Source: Brevibacillus agri
Lineage (GTDB): Bacteria; Bacillota; Bacilli; Brevibacillales; Brevibacillaceae
Assembly (NCBI RefSeq): GCF_004117055.1
Contig: NZ_CP026363.1
Location: forward strand, 335,001-395,000
Reading direction: 5' to 3'
DNA: 60,000 bases
Translations under genes and position numbers: made by a program
The notes under the pieces: generated by a model
Told to the model about the DNA's origin: nothing
Seen by the model: only the letters and a program-made list of their open reading frames with translations
Databases searched by the model: none
In this document: positions 43,622 through 52,482 of the stretch, one piece after another
Layout: each line of letters opens with the position of its first letter
How positions within the stretch are numbered: position 1 is the first letter of the stretch

Positions 43622-44029
43622 CTACCACCCTGGGTCAAAATATTCGGAGGGGCGGCTCCCTGTAAAAGAAAAGGCAGTATCGCCCTCCACAAATGCATTC
43701 AGCCATTTTGCCACGTTGGACGGCGTAACCGTAACGGTAAGCGTGACGGACTCTTTTTGCTCTTTACGTGCCCGCTCTCCCATCGTTCGCGGCCAGCTAC
43801 CCGCAAATACATCTGCTGTTACGTCCCAGCCAAGCTCGGCCATTTTTTTGGTATAGTATTCTGCCAAAGCCGGGTCCAAATAGCCGATATCCTGCATGTC
43901 ATCGAGAATATCCGCATAGATGCCACGAGCAATGGCTCTCTCCATGGCGTACAGATGGTAGGCTCCTACTCCGGAAATTACGAACAGCAGCACCATCAGG
44001 CAAACGAGAAATACTTTTGCTTTGACCAT
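43622..44029 (-). CDS. Divergent Tad-like operon: pseudopilin-like protein
   Basis: 135 residues with a helix KAKVFLVCLMVLLFVISGVG, a helical part (AIARGIYADILDDMQDIGYL) and strands near the end (KESVTLTVTVTPSNVAKWL). Only 3 bp separate it from the next gene. It looks like a TadE/DUF4320-type membrane protein; no family is certain. Confidence 0.62.
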   Translation of the reverse strand: MVKAKVFLVCLMVLLFVISGVGAYHLYAMERAIARGIYADILDDMQDIGYLDPALAEYYTKKMAELGWDVTADVFAGSWPRTMGERARKEQKESVTLTVTVTPSNVAKWLNAFVEGDTAFSFTGSRPSEYFDPGW

Positions 44030-44055
44030 CGCTTACGAGACGACTGTTTTCTTTT

Positions 44056-44199
44056 TTAATGAAAGATAACCGTCGCAGCTCGATACACCCTTTCCTGTTG
44101 AGTCTCACGAAGCTGTTCTTCTGGCTGCAAGTTCCATAGGAACGCGCACAAGCTCCCTGCCATTACGACGATAATGAGAAAAACATGATGGTGCAGCAT
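44056..44199 (-). CDS. 47-residue single-helix protein in Tad-like operon
   Basis: MLHHHVFLIIVVMAGSLCAF, then a charged tail (PEEQLRETQQERVYRAATV). The ATG at 44199 overlaps the stop of the 66-residue gene upstream (ATGA), which supports it as coding. Function unknown. Confidence 0.58.
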   Translation of the reverse strand: MLHHHVFLIIVVMAGSLCAFLWNLQPEEQLRETQQERVYRAATVIFH

Positions 44200-44399
44200 C
44201 AGTTTGACGTATAGGCTGTGCCGTTCTGCATTTTGAAGTTGATGTTTTCATTTCTTGTGTCGTAATTCAGTGATGTGATGGAACGGTTAATGCTTTCGGC
44301 AGAATCGTTTGCAGCGGGCGATAGTTCATTGCCGTAAGAGCTGACACCGATCCCCAGGACCATGACGCACGCAAGGAAAATAAAAAACATTTTCGACAT
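44199..44399 (-). CDS. 66-residue pilin-candidate mini-protein
   Basis: MSKMFFIFLACVMVLGIGVS, then SYGNELSPAANDSAESINRS and a polar tail. The N-terminus resembles the 48-residue protein upstream (M-x-K, hydrophobic run, LGI-x-VSS), so the two are probably paralogues. It occupies the place of Flp pilin after TadC. Confidence 0.62.
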   Translation of the reverse strand: MSKMFFIFLACVMVLGIGVSSYGNELSPAANDSAESINRSITSLNYDTRNENINFKMQNGTAYTSN

Positions 44400-44439
44400 T
44401 GTGGCACTCTCCTTTTAGTAGTTAACTAGAAAAGCCATG

Positions 44440-44586
44440 CTACGGTATCGCTTTATCAATCCAATCAACTGCTCGATCTCGCAGTCCGCCATCCTGAACA
44501 ACTGATGCGTTGATGTGCGAGAGGCTTGACACGATGATTCCCAAAGTGAATACGATGCACATGATAATGGACAACAGTTTGGTCAA
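44440..44586 (-). CDS. 48-residue pilin-candidate mini-protein
   Basis: TTG start at 44586 with GGGAGG upstream: TKLLSIIMCIVFTLGIIVSS, then LSHINASVVQDGGLRDRAV and DWIDKAIP. Related N-terminus to the 66-residue protein. First gene after the TadC-like gene, where cluster 1 has its Flp pilin. Confidence 0.6.
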   Translation of the reverse strand: MTKLLSIIMCIVFTLGIIVSSLSHINASVVQDGGLRDRAVDWIDKAIP

Positions 44587-44601
44587 GCGCTTAGCCTCCC
44601 T

Positions 44602-45441
44602 TTAGGTTAAATACTTGGCCAAAATTTCTGTCAGCAGCTTGTACCAGGGAAACATAGCAACCAACAACCCCATGTAAAAAGCCGGGTAAACGATGACACT
44701 GTAGCCGATACCTAGCGATTTTATTTTTTTGCGATGGCGAAACATCCTGCGCTGATCGACGGCCCATTCCATGCGCTGCATCGTTACACTGACTTGTCCC
44801 GCGCTTAGCTGCTCAATAGTGCGCATGCTGGAAACGAGAATAACGCCATCATCGACCCCCAGCTTGCGTTTGAAGCTTTCCAACGCTTCATCCGGATCTT
44901 TGTTCCACTCTGACAAAGTTGGGATATACTCTTTCAGCTTTCTCGTAGGTCTTGCCGCTTTTACCATGGCATTGTAGACAGGCACCTGATTTTCCAGCAA
45001 GGTTACATAACGGTTGATGAAGCGGGCTATGTCTGTGCTCAGCATATCCTCGCGATTGCCCGCCCACATCTTCAGAGCCAGGTACGGAAGGAAGTACCCC
45101 CCTCCCGAAGCAAGACACATCGACAAAAGCGGAAATGATTCAACACGGCACAAAATTGCCCAGAGAAGAACGAGAATGCAAACGGCACTTCCACACAGCA
45201 GTTGCAGAAACAGCCACTCGGCTTTTCCCCAACCAAATGGCCTCCCTGCCCGGGAAAGCAACTGTTCCCATTGTTCATCTTCGGCAGATTTGACCGTCCT
45301 CTCCCACTTTTTCCACCACTTCGCAGAGATGAACAGCGCAGGCCTTTGGCTTTGCACCAAATACTTTCCGACGAAGAAGACAGCGAGAAACATAAATAAA
45401 GAACCCAAACCCAACCACGTGTACATGACGAGCAACTGCAT
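44602..45441 (-). CDS. TadC-like inner-membrane protein (divergent)
   Basis: 279 residues from ATG 45441 (GGAGG upstream, overlapping the TadB-like stop). Helices at the N-terminus, near residues 80-125 and at the C-terminus frame a T2SF-type cytoplasmic domain (ADEQWEQLLSRAGRPFGWG, RFINRYVTLLENQVPVYNAMV, LSAGQVSVTMQRMEWAVDQRR). Should form the platform of the secretion machine with the TadB-like protein. Confidence 0.78.
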   Translation of the reverse strand: MQLLVMYTWLGLGSLFMFLAVFFVGKYLVQSQRPALFISAKWWKKWERTVKSAEDEQWEQLLSRAGRPFGWGKAEWLFLQLLCGSAVCILVLLWAILCRVESFPLLSMCLASGGGYFLPYLALKMWAGNREDMLSTDIARFINRYVTLLENQVPVYNAMVKAARPTRKLKEYIPTLSEWNKDPDEALESFKRKLGVDDGVILVSSMRTIEQLSAGQVSVTMQRMEWAVDQRRMFRHRKKIKSLGIGYSVIVYPAFYMGLLVAMFPWYKLLTEILAKYLT

Positions 45442-46340
45442 TACCGATACCTCCTCCCCCAAATGAACGCAAGCAGGATGGAGAATGACCAGACGGTTAC
45501 CGCCAGCGCTAAAATAGCCTGTCCGTCAGGGGTGTAAAAATAAAGCCGATACGAATCTTTCAACAATCCCTGGTTGTAAGGAATCAAGCATATGCAGATG
45601 GCAATGACGATTAAAAGGCTGATCCAGATCGAGTATATTTCGCTGTCCCGCTCATGTTTTTCGTCCTGCTGCACAAACATTTCATTCGTCAATCGGTTCA
45701 GAGGTACCTGAATGTCTTCGGTCTCTCCCTCCAACCCACTGGCGATGTACATGGCAAAATCAAATGCCCATGGATGATCCAGCCTTTGCGCAAAGCGTTC
45801 TACCGCTACTGTAGGATTCCCGCCATCGGCAAGGGTGTTGTTCAGCAGGAGCAAATCTGGCAGAAGCTCCTTCGGACATTCTTCAATCATTTCCCGAAAA
45901 GTCAGCACAATATTTTTCCGGCTGTTATAATAGCGGGCAAAAAGCTCCACAAAGCGGCAAAATGAACTGATTTTTTTGTTGATCCGAACCGTATAACGGG
46001 CGTACAGCAAAAGAGTAGGCAGTAAAAGAAACAAGAGAAACAAAGACAGAGAGACAATCAGGTTGCCCAGCAAGACTCCCGAAGCAAATCCCGCGACACC
46101 ACCAATCAAGGAAAGCAGCAGATGAGCCTCGGGTGTACCTCCCCCTATCTGACACCACCGATCGTATCGCTCATACAGCATCCGCCTGGTGGCATGCTGC
46201 AAAAATTTTTCTCTCCATGCTTCTACCGTGCGGGGAAAGAAAACTCGGGGAGCAGTCCAGTTATGGTACAAGTACACTCCGGTGAACATAAAACCGATAA
46301 ACAGACAGACGACCATCGGAATGAGTAGCGAATAAATCAT
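45441..46340 (-). CDS. TadB-like inner-membrane protein (divergent)
   Basis: 299 residues; N-terminal helix, paired helices near residues 75-115, T2SF-like domain (FCRFVELFARYYNSRKNIVL, MYIASGLEGETEDIQVPLNRL) and two C-terminal helices. ATG at 46340 overlaps the stop of the TadA-like gene. Confidence 0.76.
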   Translation of the reverse strand: MIYSLLIPMVVCLFIGFMFTGVYLYHNWTAPRVFFPRTVEAWREKFLQHATRRMLYERYDRWCQIGGGTPEAHLLLSLIGGVAGFASGVLLGNLIVSLSLFLLFLLLPTLLLYARYTVRINKKISSFCRFVELFARYYNSRKNIVLTFREMIEECPKELLPDLLLLNNTLADGGNPTVAVERFAQRLDHPWAFDFAMYIASGLEGETEDIQVPLNRLTNEMFVQQDEKHERDSEIYSIWISLLIVIAICICLIPYNQGLLKDSYRLYFYTPDGQAILALAVTVWSFSILLAFIWGRRYR

Positions 46341-47689
46341 AGCTGCCTGCCCAGATCAGTAAGACGTAGTTCTTTCAATACATCAATGTTCGCTCTCCCG
46401 ACGTAGCACATATACTCCACCAGATGAGGACTTAGCTGCTTTCCTGTCCATTCATATGCACCCGTTTGCACATTGCGACTGACTAGCGGGATCGATTCGA
46501 CGCGATTGAAAGTGTCGTTCCATTCCGTAACATGAATGGCATCGACAAAACGGTGACCGTTATTTCGATAGGTAAGCGAGTTTACAAAATTGACTGCCCT
46601 GCTGATCCTTTCTTGCGTCAACTCGACACTTCGTCCCCCATACTGATAAACGAGGTCTGTCAGGTCATGTAAAGCTTTATGGGGAAAACGTTCATGCATT
46701 GCCGCAATCGTAGCATCCGTCCCTCTGATTCCCGCATTGACAAAATGGTACGCTTCGATCGGCTCGCGGATTTCACCGATCAAAATCGTATTGGCTGTTG
46801 AACGGTACATATCTTTGAAGCAGTTGCTCAGCTCAATGCCGATTTCTTCCACATTTTGCAGTTCAATGACTTCGCCCGGCCATACATCGGCGAATCGCAT
46901 CTCATGCTCGCTTTCGAAAATGGTAATGTACTCTGTCAGCGGGTCCTTGAGCTTCAACATGCACATCATCAAGGTTGTTTTCCCGGCAGCCATCGGTCCA
47001 ATGACAAGAACGTTGCCCCGTCCGTGCACTTGCTGTTCGAGCAGCCATTGCACAGGCTCGTCAAAAGTCGGCCGAGGCTGTGTCCGAAGCTGGTCAAGCG
47101 AGAAATCCGGAGTCGTGAACCGCCTGACAAGAATCGTGGGCACTCTTGAATATGGAAAAGTAAACATGGTTAACCGAGCTTTAAGAGCATGGAGATACCC
47201 GCTCAGACGAGGTTTTTTCTCGTTAAAAGACAGACCGGCAGCATTCGTCAGCTTTTGTTGAAGTATCTCGACTTCCTTCCAGGTAGGAGTGTAAGAGAGA
47301 AACTTTTTCACTCCTTGTTCCAGGTACGCTACTCGTCGATCAGCGCCTATCCGCACTTCTTCTACCCACGGAGACAAATGCAGAACGGCGTCAAGTATTC
47401 CCCAGCCATAGGTCGAAAACACAAGGCCTTCGTAGCCGTTGACATGCGGCAAAATTTCCTCTGATATCGGACGCTTGAGCACTTCTTCAAAGTAATGCTG
47501 CAAGCGCAAAATAATATGATTGTGGCTGTCGCGGTCTCCTTGCTCTGCCAAAGAGAGAATTTGCTGCATCTCCAGCTTTTCTTCGCGCGTTTTGCCAAAG
47601 TGATTCAAGTAATCTCGAGCCGCCTGCTTTATTTCCTCAATGTCGTGCAAATTGGCTGTGCCCCTGTTCAGCTCTGCTATTCTCATCAA
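46337..47689 (-). CDS. TadA/CpaF-like secretion ATPase (divergent)
   Basis: 450-residue GspE-family ATPase that would power assembly. Walker A VIGPMAAGKTTLMMCMLK (about residue 230), a Walker-B-like TILIGEIREPIEAYHFVN with IREP in place of the usual RGGEA, and the histidine segment GTDATIAAMHERFPHKAL. The N-domain (IEEIKQAARDYLNHFGKTR) is shorter than in cluster 1. The P-loop is intact, unlike the two ParA-like neighbours. Confidence 0.85.
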   Translation of the reverse strand: MMRIAELNRGTANLHDIEEIKQAARDYLNHFGKTREEKLEMQQILSLAEQGDRDSHNHIILRLQHYFEEVLKRPISEEILPHVNGYEGLVFSTYGWGILDAVLHLSPWVEEVRIGADRRVAYLEQGVKKFLSYTPTWKEVEILQQKLTNAAGLSFNEKKPRLSGYLHALKARLTMFTFPYSRVPTILVRRFTTPDFSLDQLRTQPRPTFDEPVQWLLEQQVHGRGNVLVIGPMAAGKTTLMMCMLKLKDPLTEYITIFESEHEMRFADVWPGEVIELQNVEEIGIELSNCFKDMYRSTANTILIGEIREPIEAYHFVNAGIRGTDATIAAMHERFPHKALHDLTDLVYQYGGRSVELTQERISRAVNFVNSLTYRNNGHRFVDAIHVTEWNDTFNRVESIPLVSRNVQTGAYEWTGKQLSPHLVEYMCYVGRANIDVLKELRLTDLGRQL

Positions 47690-48804
47690 CTGTACACCAC
47701 GCTTTTTTCAGCAAGGTCTGCTTTGGCAATTTCCTTGAGACTGCTGATGTACGATTTGGGCGGGAAAAACTCTTCGATCAACACACTGCTGCTTCGCTGG
47801 GATTGCATCAGCCTGCTTGGCGATATGCGAGGAACCACACCGTAGAGCGGGATATCTTCTCCAATCCGATAAGGCTGGCCTGGCTCCTGATGGCTTAGCA
47901 AAACCTCGCACTGTACACCTTTTTCTCGCCAATGCTTAAGCCACTCTTTCGCGCTTTCGATGCCAAAGGGATCAGCGCGAACAAACAACAGATTGCGATC
48001 AGCCGTGAAAAGCAAACGCTGCATGGTCTCTGACTCCGGGAAGCAGTACCCCCAGTCGACATACACATGGTCGAATTGCAGGCGAAAAGCCGCAAGCATA
48101 TTGCTTAGCTCCGCACTCCGCCATTTGCTGGCTGCGTGCGCGTAATACAGATTGGGCATATGAGCGCTCTGTTTGCAGACGCTGCGCCAGTTTCGCCTAA
48201 GTGCTGTCTGGTAATCCAATAAATTTGGACGAAACAGAGATAACTGATGCTGCTGAAGCTTGAAAAAGCGGGTTAAATCGGGTTTTGCAACGTTCATGTC
48301 AAGAACGGCAATACTTTTGGTCGGGTACTGTCTGGCGAGCAAAATCGGGTAATTGATGCAAAACGTAGTAATTCCCGATGCGCCATAACTCATGAGGGCG
48401 TAGACCTGGCCGCCTCTTTCGCTGCTTTGGTGTTCCTTCCTTTCATGGACAAAGCCCAGGATCAGGCTGATTTTGCTGCGAATCTCTTCCTGTGAAAGCT
48501 GGGCAGACAGTACGTACACCATTTCAAGCTCCAGTTTCTCTGTGACTTGGGCAATGATTTGCTCATCCCGATACAATGGAACGATAATCAGCGGAGAGTG
48601 AGCAGGCAGTACGCTTCGGACGGAGGGAAGCCATTCCCACGCCGGTGCTGCATACATCTCGGAAAAAACGACGGTCGCGTCCGGCTGGTACAGGTGAGCC
48701 AACCGGGGGAACTCCTCAGATGATTCAGCCACCAACACCTCGCTCGCAGTCGGCATATACGTCTTGGCTAACGACTTCATCGGATAACAAACTAAAATTT
48801 TCAT
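47686..48804 (-). CDS. TadZ/CpaE-like protein with eroded P-loop
   Basis: 372 residues. The N-terminal 120 residues resemble a degenerate receiver-like domain; the ParA/MinD-like part begins YALMSYGASGITTFCINYPI, where the usual GGxGKT lysine is missing, then SIAVLDMNVAKPDLTRFF and FDHVYVDWGYCFPESE. It would place the machine in the cell but probably cannot hydrolyse ATP normally. Confidence 0.7.
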   Translation of the reverse strand: MKILVCYPMKSLAKTYMPTASEVLVAESSEEFPRLAHLYQPDATVVFSEMYAAPAWEWLPSVRSVLPAHSPLIIVPLYRDEQIIAQVTEKLELEMVYVLSAQLSQEEIRSKISLILGFVHERKEHQSSERGGQVYALMSYGASGITTFCINYPILLARQYPTKSIAVLDMNVAKPDLTRFFKLQQHQLSLFRPNLLDYQTALRRNWRSVCKQSAHMPNLYYAHAASKWRSAELSNMLAAFRLQFDHVYVDWGYCFPESETMQRLLFTADRNLLFVRADPFGIESAKEWLKHWREKGVQCEVLLSHQEPGQPYRIGEDIPLYGVVPRISPSRLMQSQRSSSVLIEEFFPPKSYISSLKEIAKADLAEKSVVYS

Positions 48805-49589
48805 GACGCTTGCTCCTTTGAAACCATGATATGGCCTACCTGCAGCATGCCGTATGACATTGCTTCGTTAAGGATCACGTACTCTCGATCCGTTAGATTG
48901 AATCCTAGAAAAGCAGGTAGTGCGGTGGGCTGCACCCGATAATCGTGATATTTTTTCTCGCTATTCGACTGAGGCTTTTCGCGAGAGCCGTTGAAGACCG
49001 CATCCATCTGATCTGGAGAAGGCAACAGGCTTGGTTTCAGAGTGTAGATCTCGGTGCCATTGCTGTCTCTTACGCTGGCCAGTTGGCTCTCAAACAGAAA
49101 CTCCGCCGTGTCATTCGTCTTTTTGAATTGCACAGGCTCAGGGTAATCCTGCAATTCGGCCAGGCTCTTGTACTTGACCCAGATTTTCACGTGGTCGCCC
49201 TTGCGCAGCTCTGTCAAAGGCTGAATCGAGAGCAATGGAAACTCATACCGCGCCTCACCTTTTTCCGGCAGAAGCTGTGAATCTGTCAGCTTGGTTGTTA
49301 ACAGTTGCTCACCTTGATAAATGGTTTGCGTACTCCTTTTGCCAATCACAGCAGTTATATCTCGTGCCGCTTCTGGGAGGATTTCATCAATTTCTTCCTG
49401 TACTAGTACCACATCGTCTTCTGTAATCGGCTCAAAAGGAGAAATTTCCTTTCCGGCAGCCACTTTTACGACTGGGGCAAACAGTTTTTCCGTTGCCAGC
49501 GCATCAATATACTGGGTGGCTGCATAGAAGGAGGAGCCTGCCAGGAGAAACGAGATCAGGCAGATAACGAGCATCGTTTGCTTTTTCAT
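48801..49589 (-). CDS. CpaB/RcpC-like SAF-domain protein (divergent)
   Basis: 262 residues with N-terminal helix KKQTMLVICLISFLLAGSSF and a SAF-like domain (VVKVAAGKEISPFEPITEDD, IYQGEQLLTTKLTDSQLL). Later strands LRKGDHVKIWVKY and DREYVILNEAMSYGMLQVGHI parallel the cluster 1 protein (ALHYGKIRLGL). Overlaps both neighbours by 4 bp. Confidence 0.75.
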   Translation of the reverse strand: MKKQTMLVICLISFLLAGSSFYAATQYIDALATEKLFAPVVKVAAGKEISPFEPITEDDVVLVQEEIDEILPEAARDITAVIGKRSTQTIYQGEQLLTTKLTDSQLLPEKGEARYEFPLLSIQPLTELRKGDHVKIWVKYKSLAELQDYPEPVQFKKTNDTAEFLFESQLASVRDSNGTEIYTLKPSLLPSPDQMDAVFNGSREKPQSNSEKKYHDYRVQPTALPAFLGFNLTDREYVILNEAMSYGMLQVGHIMVSKEQAS

Positions 49590-50458
49590 AACACCCTTCC
49601 TTTGTGAGCGTAAATCAGCGATTGAAACTCACTTTCTTGTTCTGGAAAAAGCTCCAGCAAAAAGTTGGCCTTTACGTGTGCCATCGCGGCTTTCTCTTCA
49701 TCAACGAGTGGAATCTGGTAATCAATTTGCGGAAAGGTCTGGCCCCAGAGTGAGAGCGTCCCTTTTACTTTTTTCATGACAGTTGAACGCGCAAAATGTG
49801 CATTCCATTTGTTTGCGATAAATCTCAATTTGCTTTTCTCTGTCACCCACCAGCTCGGGGCTGTCTCTACCAGGAACAAGCGAGTAAGACGTGCGATATC
49901 TGTATCAAAAACAACCCACACTTCATCAGCTATTTCGAAAATTTGCCTTGCCTCGCTTTGATTCCAGTGAGAAGAGATATCTATGAAAACAATCGGACTG
50001 TCTTTGCTTACTCGAAGTATCCAGTTGGCTATATCCATGCGGGAAGATTCTTGCTGACCATGAAAAGGGGTGTCGATCTGGATGCGAAGTTGGTTATTTT
50101 GCATGAGGAGCAATGATGTCGGAGAAAAATTCTTGAGTGATCGAACTCTGCGTTCGTAATCAAGAGCGAAGTAGAAGTAAGAAGTTTGATTTGGCATCTC
50201 GCAGAGCGTCACGGGTATTCCTTGTCCCGCCCAGGCGTACGCAATATTGCCGGCCACAAAACTGGCGCCTGCCTGCGGGTACAAGCTGGTTACAGCGATG
50301 CATTTGCGAATGATCGCCTCTTGCTGTTCCACCGTATGAGGGGAAGCCAGCTTTTCCTTGAGCAGTCTCCATTGCCGTTCTTCTTCGGAAGTATGCGTAA
50401 ACTCCTGCTGTTCCAAATCACGGAATTTGGAGACGAAACGGCTCATTTGGTGAAACAT
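49586..50458 (-). CDS. ParA-fold protein with eroded P-loop
   Basis: 290 residues. CIAVTSLYPQAGASFVAGNI aligns by layout with the ParA Walker A but keeps no lysine; IVFIDISSHWNQSEARQIFE and EVWVVFDTDIARLTR correspond to the later ParA strands. Has no counterpart in cluster 1, which has a single TadZ. Start ATG 50458. Confidence 0.65.
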   Translation of the reverse strand: MFHQMSRFVSKFRDLEQQEFTHTSEEERQWRLLKEKLASPHTVEQQEAIIRKCIAVTSLYPQAGASFVAGNIAYAWAGQGIPVTLCEMPNQTSYFYFALDYERRVRSLKNFSPTSLLLMQNNQLRIQIDTPFHGQQESSRMDIANWILRVSKDSPIVFIDISSHWNQSEARQIFEIADEVWVVFDTDIARLTRLFLVETAPSWWVTEKSKLRFIANKWNAHFARSTVMKKVKGTLSLWGQTFPQIDYQIPLVDEEKAAMAHVKANFLLELFPEQESEFQSLIYAHKGRVL

Positions 50459-50460
50459 GA

Positions 50461-51225
50461 CTACCCCACCTGGGAATCATTCGATTTATTTTTTCCCATG
50501 AGGTATTTCTCGAATTTCTCAACCATTTCCCTGACAGTGAGTGACTTGCGGTGGTAGTAGTAAATTTTCCGCAGACGCTCCCGCTCTTGTGGGGTCATTT
50601 CCGGCTTGACTTTGGTTGCCAGGTCAATGAGCAGCGCTAGCTCTACATTGTTCGGTCTCCCTCTGCGCGGTGGGTTGGCGAACAACTCCTGCTGCTTTTT
50701 ATCAAAGGCGTTTGGGTATTCAAGCAGCCACATATCAACCAATGTTTCAATATCTGTCTGACTGCGAACCCCCAGCTTCATCAAGTATTTAAAGTAGTGA
50801 GGCAGTGAACGTTCTTTCAGCAAGCCGCTCTTCCACCTGGCGACAAATCCATCTGGCATGGTTAAAAGTTTGGTTACGTCTCGGATGAGTGCTGTCCGAT
50901 TTTGCGATTGGTACTGCACCACTGCGTCTTTCACCAGCGTGAACAGAATGTCGTGATAGTTCGCATCGCTATAACCGTTTCCATACTCGACGATATACCA
51001 TTCCTCTACTGCCTTATCAAAGTCTCTGCGGCAGTTGGACAGTTGGAGCTGATTCAGATGTTCATAAAACTCTTCCAGATCATACTGAACCATGAACTCC
51101 TCCTGGTAGTCGCCGAAAACGTAAGCGATAAATGCCTCTTTCAGTTCTTCCAATGACACCAATTTCAGACCATTTGTCTCCTGATAGCAGCGGTTGACCA
51201 GTTCGATTGCGCTCTTTGCCAACAC
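50461..51225 (-). CDS. First gene of divergent Tad-like operon, unknown
   Basis: 254 residues, GTG start at 51225 with TTAGGGGG upstream. Soluble, mostly helical (SLEELKEAFIAYVFGDYQEE, YHDILFTLVKDAVVQYQSQ, VREMVEKFEKYLMGKNK). No family recognised. One base separates it from the ParA-like gene, so it belongs to the operon. Confidence 0.65.
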   Translation of the reverse strand: MLAKSAIELVNRCYQETNGLKLVSLEELKEAFIAYVFGDYQEEFMVQYDLEEFYEHLNQLQLSNCRRDFDKAVEEWYIVEYGNGYSDANYHDILFTLVKDAVVQYQSQNRTALIRDVTKLLTMPDGFVARWKSGLLKERSLPHYFKYLMKLGVRSQTDIETLVDMWLLEYPNAFDKKQQELFANPPRRGRPNNVELALLIDLATKVKPEMTPQERERLRKIYYYHRKSLTVREMVEKFEKYLMGKNKSNDSQVG

Positions 51226-51270
51226 GTTAAAGCACCCCCTAATTTTTTACAACTTTATATAATAATAGAC

Positions 51271-51299
51271 ATTTTGTAACATCTTTCGTCACTCGTCAA
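51271..51299 (-). promoter_or_regulatory. Possible promoter of divergent Tad-like operon
   Basis: TTGACG (51299-51294), 17-bp spacer, CAAAAT (51276-51271) on the minus strand, about 45 bp before the GTG. A TATATAA stretch follows. Confidence 0.45.
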
Positions 51300-51340
51300 A
51301 TCTTTTTTGTCAATTTTTGTAACGGGTTTGTGAATTTTGG

Positions 51341-51376
51341 ATCGCCCCGCACGCATCCGTGCAAGGGCGATTTTTT
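51341..51376 (+). terminator. Hairpin with T-tract on the plus strand
   Basis: ATCGCCCCGCACG and GTGCAAGGGCGAT form a stem followed by TTTTTT on the plus strand. No plus-strand gene precedes it; it may still terminate the 51381-51659 gene weakly. Confidence 0.4.
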
Positions 51377-51380
51377 CGCA

Positions 51381-51659
51381 CTACTCAGCCCACAGGTAAA
51401 GCTCCTCTCCTGTAGCGAAAAGCAGTGCAATTCTTCCTCCCCGCTCGATGACGGTTGGAGCATTCTCCATCACAATCAGCCCGTCATTGAGTACAACCCT
51501 GTCCCCAAATCGATGAAAGCTTTCGATTTGGAAACTTCCCAGCGGCAGCCTTTCCAATGAAAGGTGCCTGCCGGGCTTGTGCTTCTGATAGCGTACATGC
51601 CGCCCAAGAAGCTGCTCCACGGATGCAGAGCGCTGGTGGTGAGCCTCTACTGTTGCCAT
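51381..51659 (-). CDS. Small protein of unknown function
   Basis: 92 residues from ATG 51659 (AAGGAGG eight bases upstream). Beta-rich: LGRHVRYQKHKPGRHLSLER, FGDRVVLNDGLIVMENAPTV, IERGGRIALLFATGEELYLW. Lies between the two Tad-type operons. No family recognised. Confidence 0.6.
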   Translation of the reverse strand: MATVEAHHQRSASVEQLLGRHVRYQKHKPGRHLSLERLPLGSFQIESFHRFGDRVVLNDGLIVMENAPTVIERGGRIALLFATGEELYLWAE

Positions 51660-51767
51660 GCGCAACGCCTCCTTCTCTCACCTGTAGAGTACGGCCGTTT
51701 CATGTGCTTATAAGCCAATGAAACTATGTATACCGTAAAAAAAGACAGAGGGCGTTGGCAAATATTT

Positions 51768-52385
51768 TTACTCAGCTTCCCAATAAACCGGATCGCTCAG
51801 TTCCGGGTACATCTCCGTCACCATGTCGAAAGGAGAAAAGTACAGCGTATCGACAAGAATTTTCAGTTTGAATTTTTTCAGGAGCGAATAAGCCCGCTCC
51901 GTCTTGCTGAACAGTCTGGGCAGCTCGCGCATATCAGACAGCTTCAGCAAGTGCTGGCACATGTAATCGACGCACACTTTGGCGCGCTCCTCGCCCTTGA
52001 CGCTCTGGAAATAGGCAGGAGGAAAATGGCGGCGAATGCCTGACAATACCTCCTGATAAACCCACAGCACCCGTTGCTTCTCCGGCAGGCGAGGCAGATG
52101 CGGGTAGGCATACTCCACAATGTAGTACACATCTTCCGCCTTTGCCTCGATCGGCGGCTCGATGTACTCGCGGATCAAATGCAGCTTCAATTGCTTTATA
52201 TCCTCCAGACTCAACTCGCGTCTCGCCTGCTCAGGCGTCCACTTTTTGACGTTTTCTATCGCATAGCGGACGATTAACTGGACCTTCTGCTTGCGGTACT
52301 GCGCATCTTCAAATTCATACGGGGAAAAGCGTTTCTGCTCTCCGTTAAGAATGCGTTTGTACCGATCGACAATTTTGGACGGCAC
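51768..52385 (-). CDS. DUF4046-like protein
   Basis: 205 residues, GTG start at 52385 (GAGGGG upstream). The N-terminal YKRILNGEQKRFSPYEFED and the helical middle (WTPEQARRELSLEDIKQLKL) recall DUF4046 proteins of bacilli; recalled, not checked. Soluble. Lies about 100 bp past the first Tad operon in the same direction. Confidence 0.6.
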   Translation of the reverse strand: MPSKIVDRYKRILNGEQKRFSPYEFEDAQYRKQKVQLIVRYAIENVKKWTPEQARRELSLEDIKQLKLHLIREYIEPPIEAKAEDVYYIVEYAYPHLPRLPEKQRVLWVYQEVLSGIRRHFPPAYFQSVKGEERAKVCVDYMCQHLLKLSDMRELPRLFSKTERAYSLLKKFKLKILVDTLYFSPFDMVTEMYPELSDPVYWEAE

Positions 52386-52482
52386 TGCCCCTCACTCCTA
52401 TCCCTATTTTTGGAATATACTCCTAAATTACCACGAGTGATTGGGACAAAAATAACAGTGCTCGGCTTCGTTATCCAGCCCT

